Below are positions 35,193 to 45,229 of a DNA stretch of 64,000 bases, in pieces. The stretch's first letter is position 1, and each line of letters starts with the position of its first letter. The position numbers and the translations under genes are program-made. A model generated the notes under the pieces. The model ran no database searches, had not been told where the DNA came from, and saw only the letters and a program-made list of their open reading frames with translations. Source of the stretch: Arcobacter sp. (GTDB lineage: Bacteria > Campylobacterota > Campylobacteria > Campylobacterales > Sulfurimonadaceae); the NCBI GenBank assembly GCA_024637195.1, contig JAGXFN010000003.1:1-64000 (forward strand). Reading direction: 5' to 3'.

Positions 35193-35320
35193 GCAGCCCC
35201 AGCCGATTTCTAAAAAGCAGTCAGGACAAAGCGTACTTTTATCCGCACACTTTCATAAATGTTCTATTATTGGGATGAATCTGGATGGTGTAAGAGGAGT
35301 TGTCCGTATAATTTAAGATG

Positions 35321-35360
35321 AAAAGAGGATTAATCCCTGCGAAGGGATTGGGCCTCTTTT
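35321..35360. terminator. two-way terminator after pstS
   Basis: AAAAGAGG (35321-35328) pairs with CCTCTTTT (35353-35360), with an inner AATCCC/GGGATT stem, and runs of A and T at the two ends. It lies six bases after the pstS stop on the minus strand and is a typical intrinsic terminator in both directions. Confidence 0.75.
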
Positions 35361-35365
35361 TAGTT

Positions 35366-36367
35366 CTACTTGATGCCCTTGTCTGCCCAGTAAGAGCGGA
35401 TCATGTTTTTTGTCTCTTCAGGCAGTGGGATGTAGCCTAACTTTTTTGCATTTGCATCGCCGTTTTTGAAGGCATAGTCAAAAAACTTGATAACCTCTGC
35501 ATTTGTTTTTTGCTTCTCATTTGGCAAAAGGATAAAGGTCGCGGCAACAATCGGGTAAGAAGTATCACCCGGCTGAAGTGCTAAAAGTGCATAGAAGTTG
35601 TCCTCTTTTGTCCACGATGCATATTTCGCTGCGGCCTTGAAGTTCTCTTCACGTGCACTTACCCATTTTCCGCTTTTTGTCTGCAGTGTTGCTGCGGCAA
35701 GCTTGCTCTGCTCTTTGTAGGCGTTTTCAATATATCCGATAGAATAAGGGGTCTGGATGATAAGGCTTGACACACCCTCGTTTCCTTTTCCGCCGATGCC
35801 TGTTGCCCAGTCGATCGCCTTGCCTGCACCATAGTTGTTTTTCCAGTTTTTACTGGCCTCGGCAAGATAGTAGGTAAAGTTGTATGTTGTACCCGATCCG
35901 TCAGAACGGTGGCAGACGATGATCTTCTCATCCGGCAAGGCAAGGCCCGCATTGTCTGCTTTGATCGCGGCATCATTCCATTTTGTGATCTTGCCCGCAA
36001 AGATGTCTGCGACAATGCTGTTTCTTAGTTTTAGCTCTTCGTCTTTGATTCCCGGCACATTGAGTGCGACGACGATCGAACCGATAACGGCAGGAAATTG
36101 AAAGAGTTTGTTCTTTTTAAGTTCAGCCGTTTTCATCGGCTTGTCCGAAGCACCAAAATCAACAACACGCGCAGTTATCTGCTTGATCCCGCCGCCTGAA
36201 CCGATGGATTGGTAGTTGATACGAGTTTTTGTATCTTTGGCATAAGAATATGCCCAGTCATAATATAGAGGGGCAGGAAATGTTGCTCCCGCGCCGCTTA
36301 TCTTGGCCGCCATCATACTTGTTGTTGCAAGCGCTGCAATCAATAAACCTTTTGCTATCTTAGTCAT
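35366..36367 (-). CDS. pstS: phosphate-binding protein PstS
   Basis: The 333-residue protein has a signal peptide (MAAKISGAGA junction) and the PstS patterns GAGATFPAPLYYDWA, INYQSIGSGGGIKQI, DFGASDKPM and HRSDGSGTTYNFTYYL that form the phosphate pocket. It delivers phosphate to PstCA. It is on the opposite strand to and well away from pstCAB (41684-44177), with a Pho-box repeat upstream. Periplasmic. Confidence 0.95.
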   Translation of the reverse strand: MTKIAKGLLIAALATTSMMAAKISGAGATFPAPLYYDWAYSYAKDTKTRINYQSIGSGGGIKQITARVVDFGASDKPMKTAELKKNKLFQFPAVIGSIVVALNVPGIKDEELKLRNSIVADIFAGKITKWNDAAIKADNAGLALPDEKIIVCHRSDGSGTTYNFTYYLAEASKNWKNNYGAGKAIDWATGIGGKGNEGVSSLIIQTPYSIGYIENAYKEQSKLAAATLQTKSGKWVSAREENFKAAAKYASWTKEDNFYALLALQPGDTSYPIVAATFILLPNEKQKTNAEVIKFFDYAFKNGDANAKKLGYIPLPEETKNMIRSYWADKGIK

Positions 36368-36402
36368 TGTAATTCCTTATGCGTTTTAAATTACTGCAAG
36401 TA

Positions 36403-36461
36403 TAAGACACGAAGATAACAAAACGGTTACAATGAAGAACTCCTCTGTAACCGTTTCGTTA
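36403..36461. promoter_or_regulatory. two-sided Pho-box between pstS and phoU
   Basis: A 15-bp inverted repeat (36416-36430 with 36447-36461, one mismatch) is made of GTAACC-N5-GTTATx repeats facing both ways. Toward pstS the hexamers at 36425, 36414 and 36403 are 11 bases apart; toward phoU those at 36447 and 36458 are 11 apart. This is the period expected for PhoB binding. Confidence 0.65.
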
Positions 36462-36567
36462 TAATTCTTGTTTATTATTCCGCCATTCATTACCATCATA
36501 TCTTAAAATAAGTGTTATACTTTAAGAAAACAATGACTTATATAAAACATAATCATAAAGGAACGCA

Positions 36568-37236
36568 ATGCTTCCCCGCTACGAAAATAAGATCAACGAG
36601 ATCCAGATGATGCTGGCAAATATCATATCAGAAATACTCGAGGCCCACACTCAAGCACTCGAAGCCTTTAAAACACGCACTCCGGCTCAGTTTGACCGTG
36701 TCAAAGGAATTTTAAAGACCGTTCAGCAAGAAGCCAATGCTATAGACAATGAGATCGTCAAGACTTTTGCACTTTTCGGCCCGGAGGCGCAGGAACTTCG
36801 TCTTCTGATCTCTTACCTAAAGATGACAAACGAGCTGGTACGCATTGCAGAAGGGGCCAAAAAATATGCCCGCCGCATGAAAGAGCACTGCGAAAGCGAG
36901 TGCAATCTTGCCAATCTCGATGGCATCGTCGTCAAGCTGCACGCCAGCTCTATCGCGGCAATCCGTTACATCGCGGAGTGTTTTAGCGACCATGCGCTCT
37001 GCGACTACTCAGATCTTTACCGTTCTGTCATGGTCGAAGAGAGCAAGTGCGATGACCTGCACTCTATCTTGGAAAAAGAGATCCTTTCTCGTATCATCAT
37101 AGAGGGAGAACTCTCTATTGAGTATGTGAAGGTGCTTGGCACGCTTCGCAAGCTTGAGCGGGCATCTGATCATGCGATCAACATCGCCAAGCTGATGCTC
37201 TACTCCAAAGAGGGTGGCGAGATCCAAAGCTATTAA
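36568..37236 (+). CDS. phoU: PhoU-like phosphate signalling protein
   Basis: The 222-residue all-helical protein has two PhoU repeats, with the metal-binding acidic motif ERASDHAINIAKLMLY near the C-terminus and EAQELRLLISYLKMTNELVRIAEGAKKYARRM in the first repeat. PhoU links the Pst transporter to PhoR and keeps the regulon off when phosphate is plentiful. It opens a run with phoB and phoR. AAAGGA precedes the ATG. Confidence 0.85.
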   Translation: MLPRYENKINEIQMMLANIISEILEAHTQALEAFKTRTPAQFDRVKGILKTVQQEANAIDNEIVKTFALFGPEAQELRLLISYLKMTNELVRIAEGAKKYARRMKEHCESECNLANLDGIVVKLHASSIAAIRYIAECFSDHALCDYSDLYRSVMVEESKCDDLHSILEKEILSRIIIEGELSIEYVKVLGTLRKLERASDHAINIAKLMLYSKEGGEIQSY

Positions 37237-37253
37237 GCGTACAAAGGAAAAAA

Positions 37254-37931
37254 ATGTCGAAGGCTCTGATTGTCATCGTAGAAGATGAAGAGGATATTTT
37301 AGAACTTTTGGAGTACAACCTCCAAAAAGAGGGATACGAGACTATCGGTTTTCTCAATACAAACAGTGTGACGCAGCTTCTGCAAGAAGAAGAGGTGGAC
37401 CTGCTTTTAATGGACAGAAACCTTCCCGGCGTGGAGGGAAGCGAGTTCGTTGTCCAGCTCCGCCGCATCGGCATACAGACCCCGGTGATCTACCTGACGG
37501 CCAACAACAAAGAGAGCGACATCGAAGAGGGATTTGAGCGGGGTGCGGACGACTATATCACCAAACCTTTCAGCCCCAAAGAGCTCGCTATGCGTATCAA
37601 GGCCGTCTTGAAACGTACAAAACCTAACTTCAACCAAGAAAATATCTCCTACCGCGACATTATGATCAACCCGCAAAGCCGAGAGGTCACCGCAGGCGCA
37701 GAGAGGGTTGAGCTTACAAAACTGGAGTTTGACCTGTTGATGACCCTAGTCAAAAACCAAAATGTCGTTTTGGACAGGGACTTTCTTTTAGAGAGCGTCT
37801 GGGGCGGAGATGATATCTACCAAGAGAAGACGGTAAATGTCGCCATCAACCGGCTCAAAGAGAAGATTGACCCGACAAAAGAGAAAGAGTACATCAAGAC
37901 TGTTCGCGGCATAGGCTATACTCTGTGCTAA
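37254..37931 (+). CDS. phoB: PhoB-like response regulator
   Basis: Receiver motifs are intact: VEDEEDILELL, phosphoacceptor Asp in LLMDRNLPG, and TKPFSPKEL, followed by an OmpR-type winged helix with RDFLLESVWGGDDIYQEKTVNVAINRLKEKIDP. It should bind the GTAACC repeats seen at four places in this window. It overlaps the kinase gene by seven bases. Named from synteny with pst and phoU. Confidence 0.85.
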   Translation: MSKALIVIVEDEEDILELLEYNLQKEGYETIGFLNTNSVTQLLQEEEVDLLLMDRNLPGVEGSEFVVQLRRIGIQTPVIYLTANNKESDIEEGFERGADDYITKPFSPKELAMRIKAVLKRTKPNFNQENISYRDIMINPQSREVTAGAERVELTKLEFDLLMTLVKNQNVVLDRDFLLESVWGGDDIYQEKTVNVAINRLKEKIDPTKEKEYIKTVRGIGYTLC

Positions 37932-39340
37932 AACTGCACCATATCTTTTTCATAAACTTTTTGGCAATCTTTATCGGCACGCTTCTTCTCTCTATTTTCG
38001 TTGCTTATCTCAGCATTAAGAATGCAACGATACAGGAGAACAGACAGCAGCTTCAAAAACAGATCTCTCTGCTTGAGATGCAGTTGCCTTATGTGCAAGA
38101 CCTTGACCGTTTCGCGGACGATATCCATAAAAAAAGCGGTATCCGCGTCACCGTCATTGATGAGAATGGTCTTGTCCTTGCCGAGTCCAACGAGGATAAG
38201 AGTATGATGGACAACCACAGAGGACGTGCCGAGATCATGGAAGCCGCCGTAAAAGAATACGGTTTTATCATGCGCTACTCCCACACGGTAAAAAATGATT
38301 TTATTTATGTCGCAAAAAAAATAATCTTTAACGAAGAGATGGTTTTCTTTCGTCTCTCGGTGAGTTTACAGTCGGTGATGAAAGAGTTTTTGACGTTATG
38401 GTATTGGCTTGTCGCCGTTTTCAGCTTCTTTATCCTTATCGGTTTGTTTATCGCCTATAAGATCAGCAAAAAGATTCGTTTCGATATCCTCCAGATCACC
38501 GAATACCTAAGGCAGATATCAGACAAAAACTACAAAGCCGCTGTAAAGCCTGAGTTCTTCTCCGAGTTTCTCTACATCGCAGTGACCCTTAAAAATCTCG
38601 CCAAGAAACTCAACACCCGCGACAAACAAAAACGAAAATATACGGCCAGACTAAGGCTGATCAACAAACAAAGAAGCGATATTCTTTCTGCGATAAGCCA
38701 TGAGTTCAAAAATCCTATTGCTTCAGTCCAGGGGTATGCGGAGACCCTTCTTGATGATCCCAATACTGATATTAAAATCCGGAAACGTTTTTTGGAGAAG
38801 ATCATGCAAAACAGCAAAAAGATCTCTTCCATGCTCGACAGACTCTCTCTTTCTGTCAAACTGGAGAATGAGGATCTCAAGATCAAACCGACTGCCTTTG
38901 ATCTGGCCGAACTTGCTCAAGAAGTGATCATGAACCTGGGGAAAAAATATCTCCAAAGAGAGATCAGCTTTTCAGGCGAAAGCTATCCGGTCTATGCCGA
39001 TAAGACGATGATAGAGACCGTTATCATCAACCTCATCGACAACGCGATGAAATATTCGCAAGAAGACGTGACCGTCTCGATCATGGACAACAAGCTTTTG
39101 GTCATCGACAAAGGCCTGGGCATCGCCGAAAAAGAGCTCGACAAAATCACATCGAAGTTCTACCGCGTGCAGAAGAACACCTGGGATAACTCCATGGGGC
39201 TTGGCCTTGCTATAGTCAGCTATGTCCTAAAGCTGCACGGCTCAAGTCTGAGCATCCAGAGTAAAGAGAAAGAAGGCTCCATTTTTTCCTTTGATCTGAA
39301 GGCCCTCCAAGAGACAGCTTCTGAAGTCAAAAAATCATAA
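37925..39340 (+). CDS. phoR: PhoR-like sensor histidine kinase
   Basis: The 471-residue kinase starts at a GTG overlapping phoB. It has membrane helices at about 7-28 and 157-178 around a periplasmic region, a HAMP-like linker, the H box SAISHEFKNPIASVQGYAETLL, N box NLIDNAMKYS, and G boxes DKGLGIAEKEL and SMGLGLAIVSYV. Unlike E. coli PhoR it has a large periplasmic part. It probably phosphorylates the preceding regulator in response to phosphate through PhoU. Confidence 0.85.
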   Translation: MLKLHHIFFINFLAIFIGTLLLSIFVAYLSIKNATIQENRQQLQKQISLLEMQLPYVQDLDRFADDIHKKSGIRVTVIDENGLVLAESNEDKSMMDNHRGRAEIMEAAVKEYGFIMRYSHTVKNDFIYVAKKIIFNEEMVFFRLSVSLQSVMKEFLTLWYWLVAVFSFFILIGLFIAYKISKKIRFDILQITEYLRQISDKNYKAAVKPEFFSEFLYIAVTLKNLAKKLNTRDKQKRKYTARLRLINKQRSDILSAISHEFKNPIASVQGYAETLLDDPNTDIKIRKRFLEKIMQNSKKISSMLDRLSLSVKLENEDLKIKPTAFDLAELAQEVIMNLGKKYLQREISFSGESYPVYADKTMIETVIINLIDNAMKYSQEDVTVSIMDNKLLVIDKGLGIAEKELDKITSKFYRVQKNTWDNSMGLGLAIVSYVLKLHGSSLSIQSKEKEGSIFSFDLKALQETASEVKKS

Positions 39341-39349
39341 AGGAAAAAC

Positions 39350-39577
39350 ATGCTTTCGGCTAAATATCTCCATCAGGTGCAGGCTTTTTTGCTCTCGGGC
39401 TTTATGAGTTTTATCATGTCGGGGGCGATCACCTTTATCAATCTTGGACGGAGTGATGGCTTTGCCGGGATATGGCTGCATGCATGGATACTGGCATGGA
39501 TCATTTCCTTCGCGGCGATTCTTCTCGTCTTTCCCTTCGCTCGCAAACTCGCAATGAAGATCGCATCCAAACCTTAG
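39350..39577 (+). CDS. DUF2798 membrane protein
   Basis: The 75-residue protein has two membrane helices and the DUF2798 pattern FLLSGFMSFIMSGAITFINLG and WLHAWILAWIISFAAILLVFPFAR. The family is of unknown function and common near transport genes. It follows phoR by nine bases with AAAGGA before its ATG, so it is part of that transcript. Confidence 0.8.
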   Translation: MLSAKYLHQVQAFLLSGFMSFIMSGAITFINLGRSDGFAGIWLHAWILAWIISFAAILLVFPFARKLAMKIASKP

Positions 39578-39733
39578 TCTCATTCAGCATCAATAAGTTA
39601 TCTATTTCTAACACTGCGTTATAATACCCTCATCATTTACCAAGAGCATCTCTGCGCATGAAGCGCTTGGTAGACAGCCAACTTTATTCATAAGGCACTC
39701 TTTTAACATAAAGATGCCATTTAGGAGATATTT

Positions 39734-41581
39734 ATGCGTGCTCTTGTCTCTCTTCTTCTTTTTTTCTCTCTCTTGTCTGCTTATGATGCAAAAAATATTT
39801 TACTCGAAACACCTGTTCTATACCCCATTAAACAGATCCAGGTTCTACAGACACAGGCCTTTGAAGACTCTGCTCCGCCCAGTGATGAGGCAATGCAAAA
39901 GATGTTCAAGGAGAACCAAGGCTATCTGCAAGACATACTGCTTAGTATCAAAGAAGATCCCTATTCGGAAGGCTTCATCCTCCAAGATGAGTTTCAAAAA
40001 GAATCCCAGTTTCTCAAAAGCCGCATTGGATTGAATATTAAGCTGGGAAATGGAACCGCCATCAAACGCGATCAGATCGCACTGGCTTATCTAGCTCAGC
40101 TCGACGCTATCAATACTTATATTATCGGCTTGTCAAGTATGGTAAAAGCCTACGCGAGCCAAAAAGAGATCGTCGAGTTTAGCAAAAAGATGCGCCTGGA
40201 TCTCCTCATAGAAGAGAAAGAGAGATTTATCCAGATTTATAAAAGTGTAGCCGAGGACACCAACCCTCTGGCCAAAGCTACACAAGAAAATTTTAAATCC
40301 TATATCAGTGCCGCCGAGACCTATGCCCAGCTGCTCGACTTTACGATAGACAATGCCAAACTTCTTACCCAAAAGACCATCTTTACCCTGATTCACTATA
40401 GCGATATTATCAACAGCGTAAATGCTGTCCCTTCGGCGCGTTGGGTGAATAAAAAGATTAGTTTTCTTTACCTCAACAGCGGAAAACTGGTCACTATTGC
40501 CGTCGTCGCCATTCTTTTTTGGGTCAGTCTCCATCTTTCCCAATGGGTTTTGCGTTTTAGTTTCTTAAGTTTTAATCATTACGAGAACAACAAGCTTCTG
40601 CGCCCCATCAAACTACTGCTGGGTGTAACGGCCCTGTACTATCTTATCTTGACACTGATGTATCCCCTGCTGCCCAGTCATCTGATACAATCCTTTATCA
40701 TCTTCGCTTATGTCTTTGCAAGCGCCTATTTGGCGATGGAACTGCTGGCCTACCTTGTCATCGGTTATTTTGAGACAAAGAACAGCAGTGAAAACCAAAA
40801 AGCTCTGGTCTCGCTCTTCATCGATATGCTTAAAAGTCTTATCATTATCTCTGCCTTTGTCTTTTATCTCAACAAGATGGGTGTAGGCCTTCAAACCGTG
40901 TTGACCTCGTTGGGGATCTTTGGTATTGGCATTGCCCTTGCCGCAAAAGACAGCATCGCCAATCTTTTTGGTTCTTTAAACCTTCTGCTTGACAACACCT
41001 TCTCTCAAGGAGACTTTATCAGCATCGGAACGCTTGAGGGCGAGGTGGTCAAGGTCGGTCTGCGCTCTACACAGATCCGTGCTTTTGACAACTCCCTTAT
41101 CATCATGCCCAATGCCGAAGCTGCGCTCAAGCCCATAGTAAACTGGAGCAGACGGCGTCTTGGCCGAGAGATAAAGACAAGTATCGCCGTACCCTACAGC
41201 ACCGATCTAGAGCTGCTCAAAAGCGTTATTGAGGAGATCCGCTACATGATCGCTTCTCACCCCAACCTCGTTCAAAGCGATGATATCGAACGTTATGAAA
41301 ATGAGTCCAGCAAGGCGCTCTTTGTCTCCACTCGCCATCTACTTGGACTGAAAAAAGACCGTTTTATCTATCTCGACAAGCTTGACCCCTCCCATATGAG
41401 TGTTTTGGTTCAGGTCTTCAGCCGTTCGACAGATAGAGAAGAGTGGTATCGGGTCAAAGAGGAACTTCTCTACAGCATTTTGGAAATTTTGAAAAAGAAT
41501 AAGATCGAGTTTGCTCTGCCTGCGCAAACTCTCTATTTCTCCGGCAGCGAAATTCAAAATTCTAAACAAAAGGTGTCCTAA
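39734..41581 (+). CDS. mechanosensitive channel, MscS family
   Basis: The 615-residue protein has a signal-like N-terminus, a long periplasmic helical part (to about 240), several membrane helices and then the MscS pore and beta domain: TSLGIFGIGIALAAKDSIANLFGSLNLLLDNTFSQGDFI. Such channels release solutes at low osmolarity. The extended N-terminal part is like MscK/YbdG-type members. It sits between phoR-DUF2798 and pstC; nothing in the sequence ties it to phosphate. Confidence 0.85.
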   Translation: MRALVSLLLFFSLLSAYDAKNILLETPVLYPIKQIQVLQTQAFEDSAPPSDEAMQKMFKENQGYLQDILLSIKEDPYSEGFILQDEFQKESQFLKSRIGLNIKLGNGTAIKRDQIALAYLAQLDAINTYIIGLSSMVKAYASQKEIVEFSKKMRLDLLIEEKERFIQIYKSVAEDTNPLAKATQENFKSYISAAETYAQLLDFTIDNAKLLTQKTIFTLIHYSDIINSVNAVPSARWVNKKISFLYLNSGKLVTIAVVAILFWVSLHLSQWVLRFSFLSFNHYENNKLLRPIKLLLGVTALYYLILTLMYPLLPSHLIQSFIIFAYVFASAYLAMELLAYLVIGYFETKNSSENQKALVSLFIDMLKSLIIISAFVFYLNKMGVGLQTVLTSLGIFGIGIALAAKDSIANLFGSLNLLLDNTFSQGDFISIGTLEGEVVKVGLRSTQIRAFDNSLIIMPNAEAALKPIVNWSRRRLGREIKTSIAVPYSTDLELLKSVIEEIRYMIASHPNLVQSDDIERYENESSKALFVSTRHLLGLKKDRFIYLDKLDPSHMSVLVQVFSRSTDREEWYRVKEELLYSILEILKKNKIEFALPAQTLYFSGSEIQNSKQKVS

Positions 41582-41602
41582 AATGTAATAATAGAAGACT
41601 TG

Positions 41603-41630
41603 GTAACCTCTTTGTAACCAAATTGCAATA
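41603..41630 (+). promoter_or_regulatory. Pho-box upstream of pstC
   Basis: GTAACC at 41603 and 41614 and GCAATA at 41625 are spaced exactly 11 bases apart, directly upstream of pstCAB. Best example of the repeat in this window. Confidence 0.65.
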
Positions 41631-41683
41631 AAATTCCGAAATCAAATATTATCCTTCAACCATGGGATAAAAACGAGAAGAAT

Positions 41684-42547
41684 ATGAACAGATTCCTTGA
41701 CAGGTTTTTCCACCTATCAACACTTAGCATTGCCCTGCTCACACTCCTTGTAACCGGAGCCATCTTCGGCGTCTTGCTGGACGAGGCGAAGCCGGCCATG
41801 GATGCGCTTGGTCTTAGTTTTCTCATAGACACCAAATGGGCGCCAAACCTTGAAAAATTTGGAGCTCTGCCGGCTATAATAGGTTCGATAATGTCCACCG
41901 CTCTGGCGATGCTCCTTGCTGTTCCTCTGGCCATCGGTATCGCTATCTTCTTGAGCGAGATATCCCCGCAAATGCTCAAAACTCCTGTCGGTGTATCGAT
42001 CGAACTTCTGGCGGCCATTCCCTCCGTTGTTTACGGGATGTGGGGACTTTTTTACTTTGTTCCTATCATTCGCGATCTCTTCGGGGGACTGGGCATCGGT
42101 CTTTTGACGGCGGGAATCGTACTGGCGATCATGATCCTTCCCTTTATGGCGGCCGTGACACGCGACGCGATGAACACAACGCCGGACATCCTGAAAGAGT
42201 CGGCTTACGCCCTGGGCGGAACAAAATGGGATGTTGTCAAAGATGTTGTCATCCCTTATGCAAAAGCGGGAATCATCGGGGCTGCGATCCTGGCCCTTGG
42301 GCGCGCTATAGGAGAGACGATGGCGGTTACCTTTGTTATGGGCAATGTCCACAAGATCCCTTCTCATATCACCGATCCGGCGACCTCCATACCGGTTGCC
42401 TTGGCCAATGAATTTACCGAGGCAGACAGCGAGCTCTACTTCTCAAGCCTCTTCTATTTGGCACTGGTCCTCTTTGTAATCAGCTTTGTTATCATCGCCT
42501 TTGCAAAATTTGCCTTTTTGAAGCGCGGAAAACGAGCTGCCTCATGA
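41684..42547 (+). CDS. pstC: phosphate ABC transporter permease PstC
   Basis: The 287-residue protein has six membrane helices and the permease loop ALGGTKWDVVKDVVIPYAKAGIIGAAILALGRAIGETMAV. It forms the channel with PstA. Its stop overlaps the pstA start by four bases (ATGA). Confidence 0.93.
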   Translation: MNRFLDRFFHLSTLSIALLTLLVTGAIFGVLLDEAKPAMDALGLSFLIDTKWAPNLEKFGALPAIIGSIMSTALAMLLAVPLAIGIAIFLSEISPQMLKTPVGVSIELLAAIPSVVYGMWGLFYFVPIIRDLFGGLGIGLLTAGIVLAIMILPFMAAVTRDAMNTTPDILKESAYALGGTKWDVVKDVVIPYAKAGIIGAAILALGRAIGETMAVTFVMGNVHKIPSHITDPATSIPVALANEFTEADSELYFSSLFYLALVLFVISFVIIAFAKFAFLKRGKRAAS

Positions 42548-43389
42548 CCCATACAGAAAAACGCATCCTGACAAACAGAATTGTTATGGCGCTCTCTACC
42601 CTCTCCGCCGCAATCGGAATCGCTTTTTTGCTTTGGATACTCTCCATCCTTGTTATCAACGGTATTGATGCCATCAGCTGGAACATCTTCATCTATGAGG
42701 GTGCGCCTCCGGGATATGAAGAGAGCGGGTTGAAGCATGCGCTTATCGGCCAGCTGCTTCTTGTCGGTATCGCTACGCTTATCGGCGTTCCTCTGGGTAT
42801 TTTGGGCGGGACTTATCTGAGCGAGTACGGCGGGTTGAAGTCCAAACTGGCCAATGTAATACGCGATGTTTCAGATATTATGATGTCCGCACCCTCTATC
42901 GTCATCGGCTCTTTTGTCTACGCCATTGTCGTTGCACCTATGGGTAACTTCAGCGGCTGGGCAGGGATTATTGCGCTGACGATCATCATGGTTCCCGTTA
43001 TTCTGCGCACAACAGACGATATGCTCCAGCTTGTTCCCTCCACTCTCAGAGAAGCCGCCTTCGCTTTGGGTGCGCCGAAGTACAAGGTAATCTTGCAGGT
43101 CGTTATCCGCGGCGCGAAAACAGGTATCCTGACCGGCGTTTTGCTGGGAGTAGCGCGTGTCTCAGGTGAAACTGCGCCCCTTCTTTTCACCTCCTTTAAT
43201 GACAACTTTTTAAATACGGACCTCAGCCAGCCGATCGCCTCACTGACCGTCACGATGTTTAACTACGCAACCAGCCCTTACGAGGATTGGCAGAAACTTG
43301 GATGGGCCGCCGCCTTTATTTTGTCCATGTTTATCCTCGGTCTAAATATTATGGGCCGCCTGCTACTAATCAAACGAAAGAGAAAATAA
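42544..43389 (+). CDS. pstA: phosphate ABC transporter permease PstA
   Basis: The 281-residue protein has six membrane helices and the EAA loop [48 protein letters not shown]. It pairs with PstC. pstB begins two bases after its stop codon. Confidence 0.93.
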   Translation: MTHTEKRILTNRIVMALSTLSAAIGIAFLLWILSILVINGIDAISWNIFIYEGAPPGYEESGLKHALIGQLLLVGIATLIGVPLGILGGTYLSEYGGLKSKLANVIRDVSDIMMSAPSIVIGSFVYAIVVAPMGNFSGWAGIIALTIIMVPVILRTTDDMLQLVPSTLREAAFALGAPKYKVILQVVIRGAKTGILTGVLLGVARVSGETAPLLFTSFNDNFLNTDLSQPIASLTVTMFNYATSPYEDWQKLGWAAAFILSMFILGLNIMGRLLLIKRKRK

Positions 43390-43391
43390 TC

Positions 43392-44177
43392 ATGTCTACT
43401 ATTATTGATATCAGCGAAGAAAAAGCCATCGAGGTCAAAAATTTCGAATTTACCTATGCCGGCTCAAATGAGCCCAATCTTAAAAACATCTCAATGCCGA
43501 TTGCCAAGAACAGGGTCACGGCGCTGATCGGACCATCGGGCTGCGGCAAGACAACCCTGCTGCGCTCTTTTAACCGTATGCATGATCTCTATCCGGGTAA
43601 TAGCTATGCAGGTGAGATACTCTTTGAAGGGCGAAATATTCTCCAGGAAAAAGAGGACATGATCAAGCTTCGCACGCAGATCGGAATGATCTTTCAAAAA
43701 CCGACAGCCTTTCCGATGAGTATCTTTGACAACGTCGCCTATGGTCTTCGTCTCAAGGGGATCAAAAACAAAAGCGAGCTTAACGACCGCGTAGAAAAAG
43801 CACTCAAAGATGCCGCGATCTGGAAAGAGACAAGTGCACGCTTGAAACATGACGCCAACGGTCTTTCCGGCGGTCAGCAGCAGCGACTGTGCATTGCCAG
43901 AGCCATTGCCGTTGAGCCTGAGGTGCTTCTTTTTGACGAACCGACCTCGGCACTTGACCCGATCTCAACGCAAGGCATAGAGAGGCTCATCATCGAACTC
44001 AAAGAGAAGGTCTCTATCCTGATCGTCACGCACAATATGCAGCAGGCAGCGCGGGTAAGCGACTATACAGGGTTTATGTATCTTGGCGATCTGGTCGAGC
44101 TTGGACGCACGGAAGATCTATTTGTAACCCCTGCTGAAAAACTCACCGAAGAGTATATCACGGGCAAGTTTGGCTGA
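43392..44177 (+). CDS. pstB: phosphate ABC transporter ATPase PstB
   Basis: Walker [12 protein letters not shown], signature [16 protein letters not shown] and Walker [14 protein letters not shown] are intact, with the PstB-specific ending [29 protein letters not shown] use the ATG at 43392 (261 residues); a longer frame running into pstA has no support. It completes pstCAB and converges on the gene at 44182 with four bases between stops. Confidence 0.94.
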   Translation: MSTIIDISEEKAIEVKNFEFTYAGSNEPNLKNISMPIAKNRVTALIGPSGCGKTTLLRSFNRMHDLYPGNSYAGEILFEGRNILQEKEDMIKLRTQIGMIFQKPTAFPMSIFDNVAYGLRLKGIKNKSELNDRVEKALKDAAIWKETSARLKHDANGLSGGQQQRLCIARAIAVEPEVLLFDEPTSALDPISTQGIERLIIELKEKVSILIVTHNMQQAARVSDYTGFMYLGDLVELGRTEDLFVTPAEKLTEEYITGKFG

Positions 44178-44181
44178 TTTA

Positions 44182-45096
44182 TTACTTCAAACTAAATCCT
44201 AGACCTATGTTATACCCCTCCAGCCCCTCGGCTCTGATCGTACTTATCTCAAGATAAAAACGCTTTGCCCAGGAGGGAAACTCTGGTGTGTACCAATAAG
44301 CCAGAAGACCAAGGTTAATATAGCGGTTGAAACCTACGACACCCGTGATATCTCCGTGCAGATAGTTGGCCTTGAGATAGGGCTCTAGACGCATGTAGTT
44401 CTCTGCGTATTTGAAAAACGGCGGACTCTCGGCCCCGAAACTGAGACTTGTCACATCCGACTGGGTTACAAAAGTAGAGAGTGCATTGAGGTCAAAGCCC
44501 ACCTTTGTCTCATACACCCGCAGACCCAGCTTCGCATAGGACCTGAACCCTTGCATCTCTTTTTCGTATTCGGTCGAAAGAAACAACTTATAGGTAATGT
44601 TATCATTGTATTCGCTGCCAAAGAGCTCTTTGACGTCCTTGTCTATACTCTCCTGTGAGCCGGCACTTGTGTTAACGCGCGAATAGAGCAGTTGCGCTCC
44701 GCCTAAGATATCTACCCCCCACGCACTTTTATAGCGCATTCCCATTCCCAAGCCTGCTGTGTAGGTTTTAAGTTTGTTATCAAGTGTTAGCTCTGGCGAG
44801 AGCGGTGAGCTTTCGACCTCGGTGTCAAGTCGTGTGACGGAGTAGGCGAGGGAACCACTGACAAAATAGTTGAGATTCTTTGCAAAGGGTTCAAAATGGT
44901 ATCTGAAAGGCAGGGTATATATCTGCATCTTTACGCCCGGCTTGCTAAAACGGTAAAGACCCGTACTCAAACCGGCTTCGGAGGTAAATATCAACAAGGC
45001 GTTGATATTGGTACGGTAGGCTTTTTGCGCGGCCAGCTCTTCAGGTGTCTGTGCAAAAAGGCAGATGCAGCTAAATATTAAAAGCCAGTATTTCAT
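44182..45096 (-). CDS. outer-membrane protein of unknown function
   Basis: With the ATG at 45096 the protein has 304 residues, a signal peptide (ending near LFAQ) and many alternating beta strands (YTAGLGMGMRYKSAWGVDILGGAQLLYSRV), ending in a strand-like ISTIRAEGLEGYNIGLGFSLK. It is probably a beta-barrel. It lies downstream of the decayed DUF2202 copy. Family not recognised. Confidence 0.65.
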   Translation of the reverse strand: MKYWLLIFSCICLFAQTPEELAAQKAYRTNINALLIFTSEAGLSTGLYRFSKPGVKMQIYTLPFRYHFEPFAKNLNYFVSGSLAYSVTRLDTEVESSPLSPELTLDNKLKTYTAGLGMGMRYKSAWGVDILGGAQLLYSRVNTSAGSQESIDKDVKELFGSEYNDNITYKLFLSTEYEKEMQGFRSYAKLGLRVYETKVGFDLNALSTFVTQSDVTSLSFGAESPPFFKYAENYMRLEPYLKANYLHGDITGVVGFNRYINLGLLAYWYTPEFPSWAKRFYLEISTIRAEGLEGYNIGLGFSLK

Positions 45097-45229
45097 TCGG
45101 AGATATCCTACAATCAATGTTAAAACAGATCCGGACTACAGACGCTAAGACCCAAACCGCATAAAAGTTATCTGTTGTACACGTCTATCGCCGAGAATTA
45201 GTTCGCTCAATTCAGACGGTAATTCTTAA

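Noticed and set aside
41717..42367. Minus-strand open frame of 216 codons across pstC
   Set aside because: Shadow of pstC; extremely rich in Arg/Asp/His/Lys and without membrane or domain pattern.
43287..43391. N-terminal extension of pstB into pstA
   Set aside because: The extra residues do not resemble PstB and cover pstA; the ATG at 43392 gives the normal length.
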